A stretch of DNA of 64,000 bases from Paracoccus pantotrophus (lineage in GTDB: Bacteria; Pseudomonadota; Alphaproteobacteria; Rhodobacterales; Rhodobacteraceae): NCBI RefSeq assembly GCF_008824185.1, contig NZ_CP044426.1, forward strand, positions 1,372,501 through 1,436,500. The letters run 5' to 3'. The stretch's first letter is position 1. The number at the start of each line of letters is the position of its first letter. Below the pieces are notes generated by a model. The model worked only from the letters and a program-made list of their open reading frames with translations, was not told the DNA's origin and did not search any database. The translations under genes were made by a program, and so were the position numbers. This document shows positions 8,907-18,248 of the stretch, piece after piece.

Positions 8907-9503
8907 TCAGCCTGCCTGCTGCAAGTCCGCCGTCAGCGCCGCCAGATCGCCCTTGCGCCGCGCCAGCATCGCCCCGATCTCGGCCCGTTCCGAGGCGAGC
9001 ATGTTCACCCCCTCGATGATGATGTTGAAATAGCGGCTCTTCCCGGACTTGTCCGAGACATGCCATTCCACTTCCATCGGGCTGCGACCCTTGAGATAGG
9101 CGACCGAGGTCACGGCAAAGAAGGATTTCACCGGCCTGGCGCCCGTGACCTCGATCTTCGAGCCGATGAACTCGCGGAAGCGCTTGCCGTATTTGCGCCC
9201 GATATAGCCCTGGAACGCCTGGCGATAGGCCGCAAACTCGGCCGCCCCGGCCTGGCGCGCCGCCGGACCCAGGGCCGAGCGGGCGATGATCTCGACATCG
9301 GCATAGCGCGCGAAGATCGCCTCGAAGGCGCGATACATCTGCGCCGGCGGCTGGCCGGAATTGATCACGGCATAGACTTCGCCCAGGGATTTCTCGATCA
9401 GCGCCCGCGCCTCGCCGGTGTCCAGCGCCCAGGCGGGCCGGACGGCGATGGCCAGCCCCGCGCCGACCAGGCCCAGGAACCCGCGGCGGGTTTCATTCGG
9501 CAT
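8907..9503 (-). CDS. mlaC: MlaC-type phospholipid-binding periplasmic protein
   Basis: A 198-residue periplasmic lipid carrier of the MlaC/Ttg2D family, which shuttles phospholipid between outer and inner membrane. The N-terminus carries a twin-arginine-like signal (TRRGFLGLVGAGLA) ending at PAWA. The body shows the family pattern including YIGRKYGKRF and a final helical segment. The ATG at 9503 lies inside the end of mlaA, an 11-bp overlap, so the two are translationally coupled. The remaining Mla transporter genes (mlaFED) are not in the window. Confidence 0.85.
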   Translation of the reverse strand: MPNETRRGFLGLVGAGLAIAVRPAWALDTGEARALIEKSLGEVYAVINSGQPPAQMYRAFEAIFARYADVEIIARSALGPAARQAGAAEFAAYRQAFQGYIGRKYGKRFREFIGSKIEVTGARPVKSFFAVTSVAYLKGRSPMEVEWHVSDKSGKSRYFNIIIEGVNMLASERAEIGAMLARRKGDLAALTADLQQAG

Positions 9504-10221
9504 AAGGGTCAATGTGCTCTCCTTCCTCGCCCAGTTCGTGACGGCGATGCTGCAACCAGATCAGCCGCGTCTGGGCATAACTATCGGCGCTTTCGTGCAG
9601 GATGGAATCGACGGAATCGCCGAAACGGCCCCGCTCACCGGCTTTTGAGGCGACGCGTGCCCCCATGCCGATCAGGTATTGGTCGCGGTTCAGCCAGCCC
9701 CGCATCGGGTCGATGACCAGATCGACGACGCGGCCCGCCGCATCGCGCTGGGTCGAGGGACCAATCAGCGGCAGTTCCAGATAGGCCCCCTCGCCCACCC
9801 CCCAGGTGGCAAGGGTCTGGCCGAAATCCGTGTCCTCCTCGGGCAGGGAGAAATCGCTGGCGGCCGGATCGAGAAAGCCCGCCAGCCCGACCGTCGTGTT
9901 CACCAGGAACCGCAGGGTCATGCGCGCGGCCGGCCCCGGCTTGCCTTGCAGCAAGTGGTTCACCACCCTGCCCGGCTGTGCCAGGTTCGAGCCGAAATTG
10001 CCAAGGCCCGCGACGACATGGCTGCCGATCCCGCTCCCTTCGCCGCCCGACATGCCTGCGCCCAGCGGCTTGACGACATGCGCGTCGATCCCGCGGTTGA
10101 AGGCATGGACCTTGCGGTTCATCGGTTCGTAAGGGTCATGGATGCCGTCACCGTCGCGGTTCGAACAGGCCACCAGCACGACGGCCGCGACAAGAAGCAG
10201 GGGGAGATTCCACGCAGGCAA
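9493..10221 (-). CDS. mlaA: MlaA (VacJ) outer-membrane lipoprotein
   Basis: A lipoprotein that removes misplaced phospholipids from the outer leaflet of the outer membrane. The 242-residue reading has the family motif DPYEPMNRKVHAFN just after the lipid-modified Cys19 (LVAC), and GAYLELPLIGPST, a conserved VacJ block. The start is awkward: this frame has only TTG at 10221. Codons just upstream (LQKVIKS) would supply the basic residues a lipoprotein signal needs, so the true start may lie a few codons earlier at a non-standard codon, or a base may be wrong. It overlaps mlaC, and is divergent from the type I secretion genes. Confidence 0.85.
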   Translation of the reverse strand: MPAWNLPLLLVAAVVLVACSNRDGDGIHDPYEPMNRKVHAFNRGIDAHVVKPLGAGMSGGEGSGIGSHVVAGLGNFGSNLAQPGRVVNHLLQGKPGPAARMTLRFLVNTTVGLAGFLDPAASDFSLPEEDTDFGQTLATWGVGEGAYLELPLIGPSTQRDAAGRVVDLVIDPMRGWLNRDQYLIGMGARVASKAGERGRFGDSVDSILHESADSYAQTRLIWLQHRRHELGEEGEHIDPYAE

Positions 10222-10381
10222 GCTTTTGATAACCTTCTGAAGCTAAGACTGGTCGGACCGGCGGCGATTCGCCTCGGGGCAGACGGCGGGGCGGCGGCGG
10301 ACTGTTTCACGGCTGCGCTTTGGGATATGCGCTGGGGCGATTCCGGGCAAGCCCGGTCATGGTAACGAGGAAGGAACCGGC

Positions 10382-12124
10382 ATGGCCTTGCCGCCGATGC
10401 GACATGACGGCCAGCGCGAACTGCAATCCGCGCGCAGCCTGGCCTGGCAGCTTTACGCCATTGTCGGCCTGTTTTCCTTTGCGGTGAACCTGCTGATGCT
10501 GACCGGGCCGCTGTTCATGATGCAGGTCTATGATCGCGTGCTGGCCAGCCGCTCGGTCGAAACATTGACCGCCCTGTTTCTGCTGGTCGCGTTCCTGTTC
10601 ACGCTGATGGGGGTGATCGACCTGGCGCGCAACCGCGTGATGTCCCGCATCGCCGCCCGTTTCCAGGACCGGATGGAGGGGCGGGTCTTCACCGCCGCGC
10701 TTCAGGACGGCCAGGCCGCCGGCTCGGACCTTGTGGTGCGCGGCGGCATGCGCGACCTCGAGGCAGTGCAGCGGCTGATCGCCTCGCCGGTGCTGATGGC
10801 GCTGTTCGACCTGCCCTGGGCGCCCTTTTTCCTGGCAGCGGTCTTCATCTTCCACCCGATCCTGGGCGCGGTGGCGACGGCGGGCATGGCGGTGCTGGTC
10901 GCGGCGACGCTCTTGAACCAATGGCTCAGCCGCGATCTGCTGCAGCAGGCCGGCGTCGCCGCGCAATCGGCCGAGCGCATGTCCGACCTCTACCGCGACG
11001 AGGGCGAGTTGATCGGCTCGCTCGGCATGCGGGCGGCGGCCTTCCGCCGCTGGCAGGCGGCGCGCGACCGTGCGACCGAGGCGACGCTGCGCGCCAGCGA
11101 CCGCGCCACCGGCTTCACCGTCTTCTCCCGCACCTTCCGGCTGTTTCTGCAAAGCGCGCTGCTGGCCGCCGGCGCCTGGCTGGTGCTGCGCCAGCAGGTG
11201 ACGCCGGGCGCCATGATCGCCTCGTCGATCCTGATGGGCCGGGCGCTGGCCCCGGTCGAGCAGGTGGTGGGCGGCTGGTCCATGGTCCAGCGCGCCCAGG
11301 ACGGCTGGAAACGGCTGGCCGAGCTGCTGTCGCGCCACCCGCCGGTCGCGCAGCGCACGCCCCTGCCCCGGCCCGAGGCCCGGCTCGAGCTGCGCAACCT
11401 GGCCGTCGTGCCCCCCGGCCAGGGCGCGGCGATGCTGCGCGGGGTCAGCTTCGACCTTGCCCCCGGCCAGGCGCTCGGGGTGATCGGCCCCTCGGGCGCC
11501 GGCAAGACCACGCTGGCGCGGGCGCTGATCGCCGCCTGGCCCGTCGCCTCGGGCTCGATCCGGCTCGGGGGGGCGACGCTGGACCAATACGACCCGGACG
11601 CACTCGGCCGGCTGATCGGCTATCTGCCGCAGCAGGTCACGCTGTTCGACGGCACCATCGCCGAGAACATCGCCCGCCTCTCGCCCCAGCCCGATCCGCA
11701 GCGCGTCGTCGCCGCCGCCACGGCCGCCGCCGCGCATCGCATGATCCTGGACCTGCCGCAGGGCTACGACACCCGCGTCAGCCAGGCCGGCGGGCAGCTT
11801 TCCGGCGGCCAGATCCAGCGCATCGGCCTGGCCCGCGCGCTTTACGCCGACCCGGTCATCTTCGTCCTGGACGAGCCGAACTCGAATCTCGATAATGAGG
11901 GATCGACGGCGCTGAACCTGGCGATCCGCACCATCAAGGCGCGCGGCGGCGCCGTCATCATCATGGCCCATCGCCCGGCTGCGATCACCGAATGCGACCT
12001 GCTGCTGGTGCTGGACCAGGGCCTGCGCCGTGCGTTCGGCCCGCGCGACGAGGTGCTGAAATCCCTGGTCAAGAACGCCGAGCAGATCGCCCGTGCCCAG
12101 GGCCACGGCGGAGGGGTGACATGA
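10382..12124 (+). CDS. Type I secretion ABC transporter (PrtD-like)
   Basis: A 580-residue inner-membrane exporter half-transporter. Several membrane segments lie in the first 300 residues. The nucleotide-binding domain follows with Walker A GPSGAGKTT near 369-377, signature LSGGQIQRIGLARAL, Walker B VIFVLDEPNSNLD and the H-loop in IMAHRP. This architecture is the PrtD/AprD type that secretes RTX proteins. It overlaps the membrane-fusion gene by 4 bp (ATGA). No TolC-type outer membrane gene or adjacent substrate gene is present; the RTX protein at 55.4-58.6 kb is a plausible client (inference). Confidence 0.92.
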   Translation: MALPPMRHDGQRELQSARSLAWQLYAIVGLFSFAVNLLMLTGPLFMMQVYDRVLASRSVETLTALFLLVAFLFTLMGVIDLARNRVMSRIAARFQDRMEGRVFTAALQDGQAAGSDLVVRGGMRDLEAVQRLIASPVLMALFDLPWAPFFLAAVFIFHPILGAVATAGMAVLVAATLLNQWLSRDLLQQAGVAAQSAERMSDLYRDEGELIGSLGMRAAAFRRWQAARDRATEATLRASDRATGFTVFSRTFRLFLQSALLAAGAWLVLRQQVTPGAMIASSILMGRALAPVEQVVGGWSMVQRAQDGWKRLAELLSRHPPVAQRTPLPRPEARLELRNLAVVPPGQGAAMLRGVSFDLAPGQALGVIGPSGAGKTTLARALIAAWPVASGSIRLGGATLDQYDPDALGRLIGYLPQQVTLFDGTIAENIARLSPQPDPQRVVAAATAAAAHRMILDLPQGYDTRVSQAGGQLSGGQIQRIGLARALYADPVIFVLDEPNSNLDNEGSTALNLAIRTIKARGGAVIIMAHRPAAITECDLLLVLDQGLRRAFGPRDEVLKSLVKNAEQIARAQGHGGGVT

Positions 12125-13524
12125 GCGATCCGAACCGATCCGGCCGCGCGCCGGCCGACGACATGCCCGGCGACGTGGCCCGCGTTTCCGCCGGGCCGCA
12201 TCCGGCCCCGGGGCCATCCCCACCGCCCAGGCGCCCCGACTGGTCGGCGCGTGGCCCGGTCATCCTGGGGCTGGCGGCGATGCTGGTTCTGGTCGGCGGC
12301 TTCGGGCTCTGGTCCTGGACCGCGCGTATCGCCGGCGCTGTGGTCGCACCCGGCCAGGTCGAGGTCGAGCAGCGCCGCCAGGTCGTCCAGCACCCCGATG
12401 GCGGGGTGGTGGCCGGGATCCTGATCCATGACGGCGAAAGCGTGACCGCCGGCCAGCCGCTGATCCGGCTGGACGGCGCGCTTCTGGGGACCGAGCTCGC
12501 CATCGTCGAGGGCCAGTATTTCGAGATCCTCGCCCGCCGCGGCCGGCTCGAGGCCGAACGCGCCGACCGCAAGCGGATCGCCTTCCCGCAGGAACTGGTC
12601 GAGGCCGCCGCCAACCGCCCCGAACTCGCCGCGCTGATGGAGGGGCAGGCCAGCCTGTTCCAGGCCCGGCTCGACACGCTCGAACAATCCCTGGGCCAAT
12701 TGGCCAAGCAATCCGAACAGGTGCAGTCGCAGATCGGCGGCGTGGACGCGCAAACCCAGGCGCTGGAGCAGCAGCGCGGCTTCATCGCCCAGGAATTGCG
12801 CGACCAGCGGTCCTTGCTGGAAAAGGGCCTGGCGCAGGCCCCGCGCGTGCTGGCGCTGGAACGCGAGGCCGCCCGGCTCGACGGGCTTCTGGGCGAGGCG
12901 ACGGCGACCCGCGCCCGCGCCGTGACGCAGCTGGCCGAAATCGACCTGTCGCGGCTGGAAAAGACCGCCACCCGCCGCGAAGTCGCCGAAACCGAACTGC
13001 GCGAACTGGGCTATCGCGAGCTGGAACTGGCCGAGCGCCGCCGTGCGCTGGCCGAGCGCATCGCCCGGTTGGACATCCGCGCCCCGGTCTCGGGCGTGGT
13101 ACAGGAATTGCAGATCACCACCCCGCGCTCGGTGATCCGCCCGGCCGATCCGATCCTGTTCATCATCCCGCAGGACCGGCCGCTGCTGGTCGCCGCCCGC
13201 ATCGCCACCATCAATATCGACGAGGTCCAACCCGGACAAAGGGTGGTGCTGCGCTTCTCGTCCTTCTCGTCGCGCACCACGCCCGAGATCGACGGGATGC
13301 TCAGCCGCGTCTCCCCCGACACCCTGGTCGACCCGGCCACGCATGTACCCTATTATCGCGGCGAGGTGACGATCCCCGCCACCGAGGCCGAAAAACTGAA
13401 GGGGCTGGACCTGATGCCCGGCATGCCGGTCGAGGTCTATGTCCAGACGGGCGAACGCAGCCCGATGGCCTATCTGGCCAAGCCCCTGACGGATTACTTC
13501 ACCCGTGCCTTCCGCGAGAACTGA
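12121..13524 (+). CDS. Type I secretion membrane fusion protein (HlyD family)
   Basis: A 467-residue periplasmic adaptor linking the ABC exporter to an outer-membrane channel. A Pro-rich cytoplasmic stretch (about 1-40) precedes one membrane segment near 45-65. The biotinyl-lipoyl-like half (VVAPGQVEVEQRRQVVQHPDGG) flanks a long coiled-coil hairpin of about 200 residues rich in Glu/Gln/Ala, and the second half carries DIRAPVSGVVQEL. The start overlaps the stop of the ABC gene as ATGA. Downstream the mobile island begins within 75 bp, so any further exporter genes may have been displaced (inference). Confidence 0.92.
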   Translation: MSDPNRSGRAPADDMPGDVARVSAGPHPAPGPSPPPRRPDWSARGPVILGLAAMLVLVGGFGLWSWTARIAGAVVAPGQVEVEQRRQVVQHPDGGVVAGILIHDGESVTAGQPLIRLDGALLGTELAIVEGQYFEILARRGRLEAERADRKRIAFPQELVEAAANRPELAALMEGQASLFQARLDTLEQSLGQLAKQSEQVQSQIGGVDAQTQALEQQRGFIAQELRDQRSLLEKGLAQAPRVLALEREAARLDGLLGEATATRARAVTQLAEIDLSRLEKTATRREVAETELRELGYRELELAERRRALAERIARLDIRAPVSGVVQELQITTPRSVIRPADPILFIIPQDRPLLVAARIATINIDEVQPGQRVVLRFSSFSSRTTPEIDGMLSRVSPDTLVDPATHVPYYRGEVTIPATEAEKLKGLDLMPGMPVEVYVQTGERSPMAYLAKPLTDYFTRAFREN

Positions 13525-13639
13525 ACGGCCCCGGCCCCCCCGTCATTCTCCCTTGTCCAAATATCCCGGGGGAGTCGCGCCCCCGGCGTGATGATGGATG
13601 ACAAAAGGTTTGAGACTCTGCAATTTTTCGGGTGTTTAA

Positions 13640-13954
13640 AATCAATGGCTTCCCAATGCTTCTCAAGCTGGGCCGCGATAAGCCGGTTCTCCGGGTCGCA
13701 GGCGGCATAGCGCCGTTCCGCCAGCGAAGCATCGTATTCTGACTGCTGCAGGCCGAGTTCGGCTATGCGCCGGCGCTCGGCCTCTCCTTCCCTGTGCATC
13801 CGCTCTGCCTCCAGCGCGGCCTCGACCGCCATCGGCTCGACCACCCGCAGTATCTCCGATGCGATCGCGGCGTCCACACGGGATCCGCCGAAGCTGAGAC
13901 AGCGCAGCAGGCCGAGCATGAGATTGGGCCGATCGCAGCGATAGGTCGGACGCC
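13640..13954 (-). pseudogene. C-terminal part of a broken serine recombinase
   Basis: The frame reads PTYRCDRPNLMLGLLRCLSF and continues to YDASLAERRYAACDPENRL, the zinc-ribbon and coiled tail of large transposon-type serine recombinases. Similarity stops near QLEKHWE; after that the frame runs on into unrelated residues, so the 3' end is truncated. The upstream part lies at 15881-16850, separated by two insertion sequences. It cannot make a working enzyme. Family assignment is from motif recognition, not a search. Confidence 0.75.
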
Positions 13955-13956
13955 TA

Positions 13957-15035
13957 GAGCGAATTTGACCAACACCGGGTCGCTTTGAGGATTCACGCGA
14001 TGAACAATGTCTGATTCACTGCTCCTGTGATTTGCCAGGAGGAGATGATGACGAGGAGCCTGAGACGAGGAGCCTGAGCGGAGACCTTCGCGGTCGGGTA
14101 ATTGCCGCGATCGAAGATGGGGTTTCGACGCGGGAGGCGGCACGACGCTTCCGCATCGGCATCTCGACGGCCGGGGCCTGGTATCGCCGCTATCGCGAGA
14201 CCGGCGAGATGGAAGCGCGCAAGCAGGGACAGCCGTCGCGCTCGAAGCTTGATACGCACGAGGCCTTCATTCTGGGCCTCATCGAGAAGACACCGGACAT
14301 CACTCTTGCTGAGATCGGCGAGCGCCTTGCTGGCGAGCGCGGCGTGCGGGTGGCGCCCTCGACGGTCTGGCTGTTTCTTGACCGGCGCGGCATCACGTTC
14401 AAAAAAAGACGGCCAAAAAAAGACGGCGCATGCCTCAGAGCAGCAGCGTCCCGATGTCTTGCGCCGCCGCATAGCCTGGTTCGACGGCCAGCTCGATCTC
14501 GATCCCGAGAGGCTCATCTTCATCGATGAGACCGCGGCATCCACGAAGATGGCGCGGCTGCGAGGACGAGCGCCATGTGGCGAGCGATGCCGGGCGCCCA
14601 TTCCACACGGACATTGGAAGACCACCACCTTTACCGCGGGCCTGCGGCTATCTGGCATGGCGGCACCGATGCTGCTCGATGGGCCAATGAACGGACCAGC
14701 CTTCCTCGCCTATGCCGAGCAGGTGCTCGCACCAGAGCTGCGCCCCGGTGACGTCGTGGTCATGGATAATCTGCCCGCCCACAAGATCAGCGGCGTGCGC
14801 GACGCCATCGAAAAAGTTGGAGCACGGCTCCTGTTCCGCCCGCCATACTCGCCGGACTTCAACCCCATCGAGATGGCTTTCTCCAAGCTCAAGGCACTGC
14901 TCAGAAAGGTCGCTGCCAGAACCGTTGACGATCTCTGGTCAGCCGTCGCCGACTGTCTATCCGCCTTCACCCCCGAGGAATGCCGGAACTACTTCGAGCC
15001 CGCCGGATATGACCCGGACTAAGTCGAATCCGCGC
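13957..15035 (+). mobile_element. IS630-family insertion sequence, copy 1
   Basis: The element is bounded by TA at 13955-13956 and 15036-15037, the expected IS630 target duplication. Imperfect inverted ends agree: CTAGAGCGAATTTGAC on the left and, read inward, CTAGCGCGGATTCGACT on the right. It is about 1.08 kb. It sits in the recombinase gene and its right TA is shared with the left edge of the neighbouring IS5-family element, so the two abut exactly. The transposase inside is damaged by two 14-bp duplications. Confidence 0.82.
14048..15022 (+). pseudogene. IS630 transposase, disrupted by two 14-bp duplications
   Basis: The native start is probably the ATG at 14048 (MTRSLSGDLRG if one 14-bp unit is removed). 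The N-terminal HTH part (VSTREAARRFRIG) and the DDE catalytic part are both present: FIDETAAST for the first Asp, VVMDNLPAHK for the second, and PPYSPDFNPIE for the Glu. A tandem 14-bp repeat at 14051-14078 throws the native start out of frame. A second one at 14400-14427 duplicates the A7 slippery run where this family normally makes a -1 frameshift (FKKKTAHASEQ in the intact form). Length is otherwise full. Confidence 0.8.
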
Positions 15036-15037
15036 TA

Positions 15038-15878
15038 GGTAGTGTCTTCATTTAAGGATTCCCATACTGTCTGAGTTCTGTTTCAAGATCGAAAACGGAG
15101 GCGATCTTGAGCAGGCGGACGCTGACAGACGAGCAATGGGAACGGATCGGGCCTCTGTTGCCCGGCAAGGCTGGTGATCGGGGCCGCAGCGCTGCGGACA
15201 ATCGGCTGTTCATCGACGCGATCCTGTGGTTGGCACGAGGTGCTTCGCCCTGGCGCGACCTGCCGCCGGAACCGGGGCACTGGAAGAGCGTCTACACCCG
15301 GTTCCGCCGCTGGTCCCGCGCCGGGGTCTGGGAGCGTCTTTTCAGGGAGTTGAGCGCCGATCCCGACTTCGAATATGTGCTGGTCGATGCCACCATTTCC
15401 AAGGTCCACGCAGATGCGACCTCGCAAAACGGGGGCTTGAGGCTCACGCCATCGGCCGCTCTCGGGGTGGGCTGACGACCAAGATCCATGCTGCGGTGGA
15501 CGCGCTTGGCCTCCCGGTCCGGTTCGCGATCACGCCGGGCCATTGGGCCGACAGCCCGCAGGCCCGGGGGCTGATCCGCGGCCTTGCGGGCGGCGGCCAT
15601 GTCATCGCCGACGCCGGATACGACACCGAGGCGTTGCGCCGCTTCATCGCCGGCGACCTGCGCGCCACCGCACAGATCAAGCGCAACCGAAGCCGCGCCG
15701 GAAGCCGGCCGCTGGATCGGGCGCTCTCCGGGGAACGCCACCTTGTGGAGTGCTTCTTCAACCGCCTCAAACGATTCCGCCGGATCGCGCTCCGATGCGA
15801 GAAAACCGTCGCCTCCTTAAAGGCATTCGTCGACCTCGCCTGCGCAATGGCAGCGATCGCCTAAATGAAGACACCGCC
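15038..15878 (+). mobile_element. IS5-family (IS427-group-like) insertion sequence
   Basis: An 841-bp element with inverted ends GGTAGTGTCTTCATTTA and, read inward from the right, GGCGGTGTCTTCATTTA. It is flanked by TA at 15036-15037 and 15879-15880, each inside CTAG, which is the target of the IS427 group. The left flank is the end of the IS630 element, so one element landed at the terminal CTAG of the other. The transposase is in two overlapping frames and looks intact otherwise. Confidence 0.85.
15107..15864 (+). CDS. IS5-family transposase, orfA/orfB by -1 frameshift
   Basis: OrfA runs 15107-15475 from a TTG start (MSRRTLTDEQWERI) and holds the DUF4096-type N-terminal domain. OrfB lies in the -1 frame and ends at 15864. 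Joining the two near 15429-15438, where an AAAACGGGGG run sits, gives continuous family sequence: ATSQNGG then EAHAIGRSRGGLTTKIHA. The DDE residues are visible as LVDATI, DAGYD and the ERHLVECFFNRLKRFRR block. This two-frame layout is normal for IS427-group elements. It catalyses cut-and-paste movement of the element and may be active. Confidence 0.8.
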
Positions 15879-15880
15879 TA

Positions 15881-16850
15881 GGCTGGGGCGCCGGCAGGGG
15901 CGACCGCCAGGCCGCGGCCACAGCGCCCGCAGGTCAGCATGCCCGCAAGAAGGGCACGGCCGCCCCGCCCGGACTTCTATCCTCCCGCACGTCCATAGGC
16001 ATTGGCTGCGAGCAGCATCCGGTTCCGCTCGTATTCCGCCCAACCGATATAGGCGGCATGATGATCGCGGATCAACACGTCCCACGCCTCCGGCGGCTTG
16101 CCATGGCCGTAGGACTTGCGGGCGCGGCCGTCGACCAGTTCGATGCGCTTCTCACTCTTTCCATAGACATAGGCCCCGGCGTAGAAGGGATTCTTCAGCA
16201 TCCCGATGACGTTGCGGTAGCGGATCGCTGTCCAGTCGAAGGAGGTCAGGCGCTTGCCGTCCGAGGGGCGTGGAAAGACCACCCCCTCCGCCGCCAGCGA
16301 CAGATGCGCCTGCCGTGCGCTGCCGAGCTGGCGAAACCGCTCGAAGACCAGCCGGATGACCTGCTGGAGCCGGAAGTCAGGATCGAGGCCGAGGCCGGTC
16401 TCGCGATGCCGGATGTAACCGAGCGGCACGCTGATCCGAAGTTCGCCACGGCGCGCCTTCGCCCGGGCAGCGTCAAGCATGCGCGCCCGGATCACCCCGA
16501 GCTCGAACTCGCTGATGCTACCCCTCATGCCGAGCAGCAGGCGGTCGTTCGGCAGGCAGGGATCGTGAGAGCCCATCGAGGTCGATGACACGCGCCTCGA
16601 CAAGCCCGCACAGTTCGAGCAGGTGGTGCCAGTCCCTGCCATTGCGTGCCTGCCGCGAAGCGTCAAAGCAGAGCACGGCGCCGACTTCCCCGGCGCACAA
16701 GGCGGTGACAAGCTTCTCGAAGCCGGGCCGGGCCACCATGCCGCTGGCGGAGCGGCCGAGATCGTCGTCGATCACATCCACGGTCCGGAAACCACGACGA
16801 CATGCGATCTCAACCAGTTCATATTGAGCCATCCGCCGAGAATCGGACAG
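15881..16850 (-). pseudogene. N-terminal part of a broken serine recombinase
   Basis: Reading leftward from about 16850, one frame gives the resolvase domain (DDDLGRSASGM, LCFDASRQARNGRDWHHLLELCGL). A +1 base in the CCC run at 16572-16574 then moves the frame to PNDRLLLGMRGSISEFELGVIRA and the recombinase domain. A TAG stop breaks the frame after AYGRAGG, just before the zinc ribbon CGRCG. The true N-terminus with the catalytic serine is missing: similarity starts at about SRRMAQYELVE, beside the IS3-type remnant. The 3' part lies at 13640-13954. The gene is dead in at least four ways. Confidence 0.8.
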
Positions 16851-16905
16851 TGAGGCAAGCTGCGATCCGCCGTCTTCTGGTCTCCAGGGACGAGGGGATC
16901 GGACG

Positions 16906-18120
16906 ATGCCGAAAGGCAGGAACCATGACGCGGGCTTCAAGGCTCGGGTGCGCCGGAGGCCGCGAAGGGCGGGCGCATCGTGCCGGAGCTGGCCGCGGAA
17001 TACCGCGTGCGCCCGACGATGATCCATCAATGGAAGAAGGCGCTGCTCGAAGGGGCATCGGACATCTTCGAACGCGGCGGGAAGAAGGCCGAGATCGATG
17101 AGGCCACGATGCGGTCGCTGCACGCCCGGATCGGGGAGCCGGCCGGCGCCAACGCTTCCTGTCCGGAAAGCCCAGGCCCTGGACCGGCCAGTGACGAGGG
17201 ATCGAAGCCGCCACCGGTTCAAGGCCGATCCCGAACGCGATGATTGAACGCTCCCGTCCTGCGCTGTCGCTCGGGGCGCCATGCCGCCTGCTGTCGATCC
17301 CGCGGTCCTCGATCCCGCGGTCCGCGTCCTGTTGCGCAGCAAGGGACGAGACCGGGATGAACCTCGCCCCTATGCGGCTGATCGACCGGCAGTTTCCGGA
17401 AACGCCCTGCTACGGCGTGCAGCAGATGACGGCGTGCAGCAGATGACCCGGCCCCTGCACAACGAAGGCCATGCCGTGAACGTCACGCGCAGCCGGCGGC
17501 TGATGCGGCTCATGCGCTTGATGCCGATCCGCCGGAAACCCGCTGCCAGCAGGCCCGCGCCCGGGCGCAAGACCTATCCCTATCCGCTGGGGGGCGGGTC
17601 GAGCAACCCGACCAGGTCGGGTGCGCCGGCATCGCCGACCTGCCGATGCGGCGGGGCTGCCTCTGCCCGGTCGCCGTCATGGACCGGTTCCCCCGCAAGC
17701 TGCTGGCCTGGCGCATCTCGAACACGCCGGCGGCGGATTTCTGCGTTGCGGCCCGAAACGAGGCGGTCCACCACTGTGGCCCACCCGAGATCATGAACGC
17801 CGATCGAGCTTCGCAGTTCACGTCCTGCGCTTGGGTTGATCGGCTGAAACGGGCCGGCACCCGCATCTCGATGGATGGCAGGGGCGCTGTCTCGACACCG
17901 TCTTCATCGAGCGCCTCCGGCGATCCCTGATGCATGAATGCGCCTACCCGCACGCCTGGGAGACCGGCGCGCAGGCCAAGGCCGGCGCCGGCAGATGGAT
18001 CGCCTTCTGCAGCCACCAGAGCGGCCTCGCGCCGCCCATGGCGGACAGCCGCCCGCCGCGGTCTGCGTCAACCAGAGCGAAACCGACCGGCAGAGCCAGA
18101 GAGCGGCTTAAGTCACCCCA
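16906..18120 (+). pseudogene. Decayed IS3-family element (orfA and orfB remnants)
   Basis: OrfA starts at 16906 (MPKGRNHDAGFKARV), loses frame by one missing base, then continues VPELAAEYRVRPTMIHQWKKALLEG, the IS3 helix-turn-helix protein. OrfB fragments follow in several frames: PALSLGAPCRLLSIPRSS, then MRLIDRQFPETPCYGVQQMT, HNEGHAVNVTRSRRLMRLM, then the catalytic-core pieces VAVMDRFPRKLLAWRISNT and PPEIMNADRASQFTSCAW, and finally HAWETGAQAKAGAGRWIAF. Many frameshifts make it inactive. It adjoins the truncated start of the recombinase, so its arrival may have removed that end. Element ends could not be fixed. Confidence 0.75.
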
Positions 18121-18155
18121 GAGCCCGCCCAATGATCGCGGAGTGGCTCATTATA

Positions 18156-18186
18156 CCTCATTAGGTTATAATATGACCTGATGAGG
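18156..18186 (+). promoter_or_regulatory. Operator-like 11-bp dyad around a TATAAT box
   Basis: CCTCATTAGGT at 18156-18166 and ACCTGATGAGG at 18176-18186 are inverted repeats with one mismatch, spaced by TATAATATG. The spacer carries a consensus -10 hexamer at 18167-18172. A repressor bound to the dyad would cover the -10 box, so this reads as a self-regulated promoter for the small gene 60 bp downstream (inference). No convincing -35 box was seen. Confidence 0.5.
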
Positions 18187-18248
18187 GCGCTTTTTCAGCT
18201 TCTAACACCTATCATGCCAATCTTCCCGCGCACCATCTCAAAATCTGC

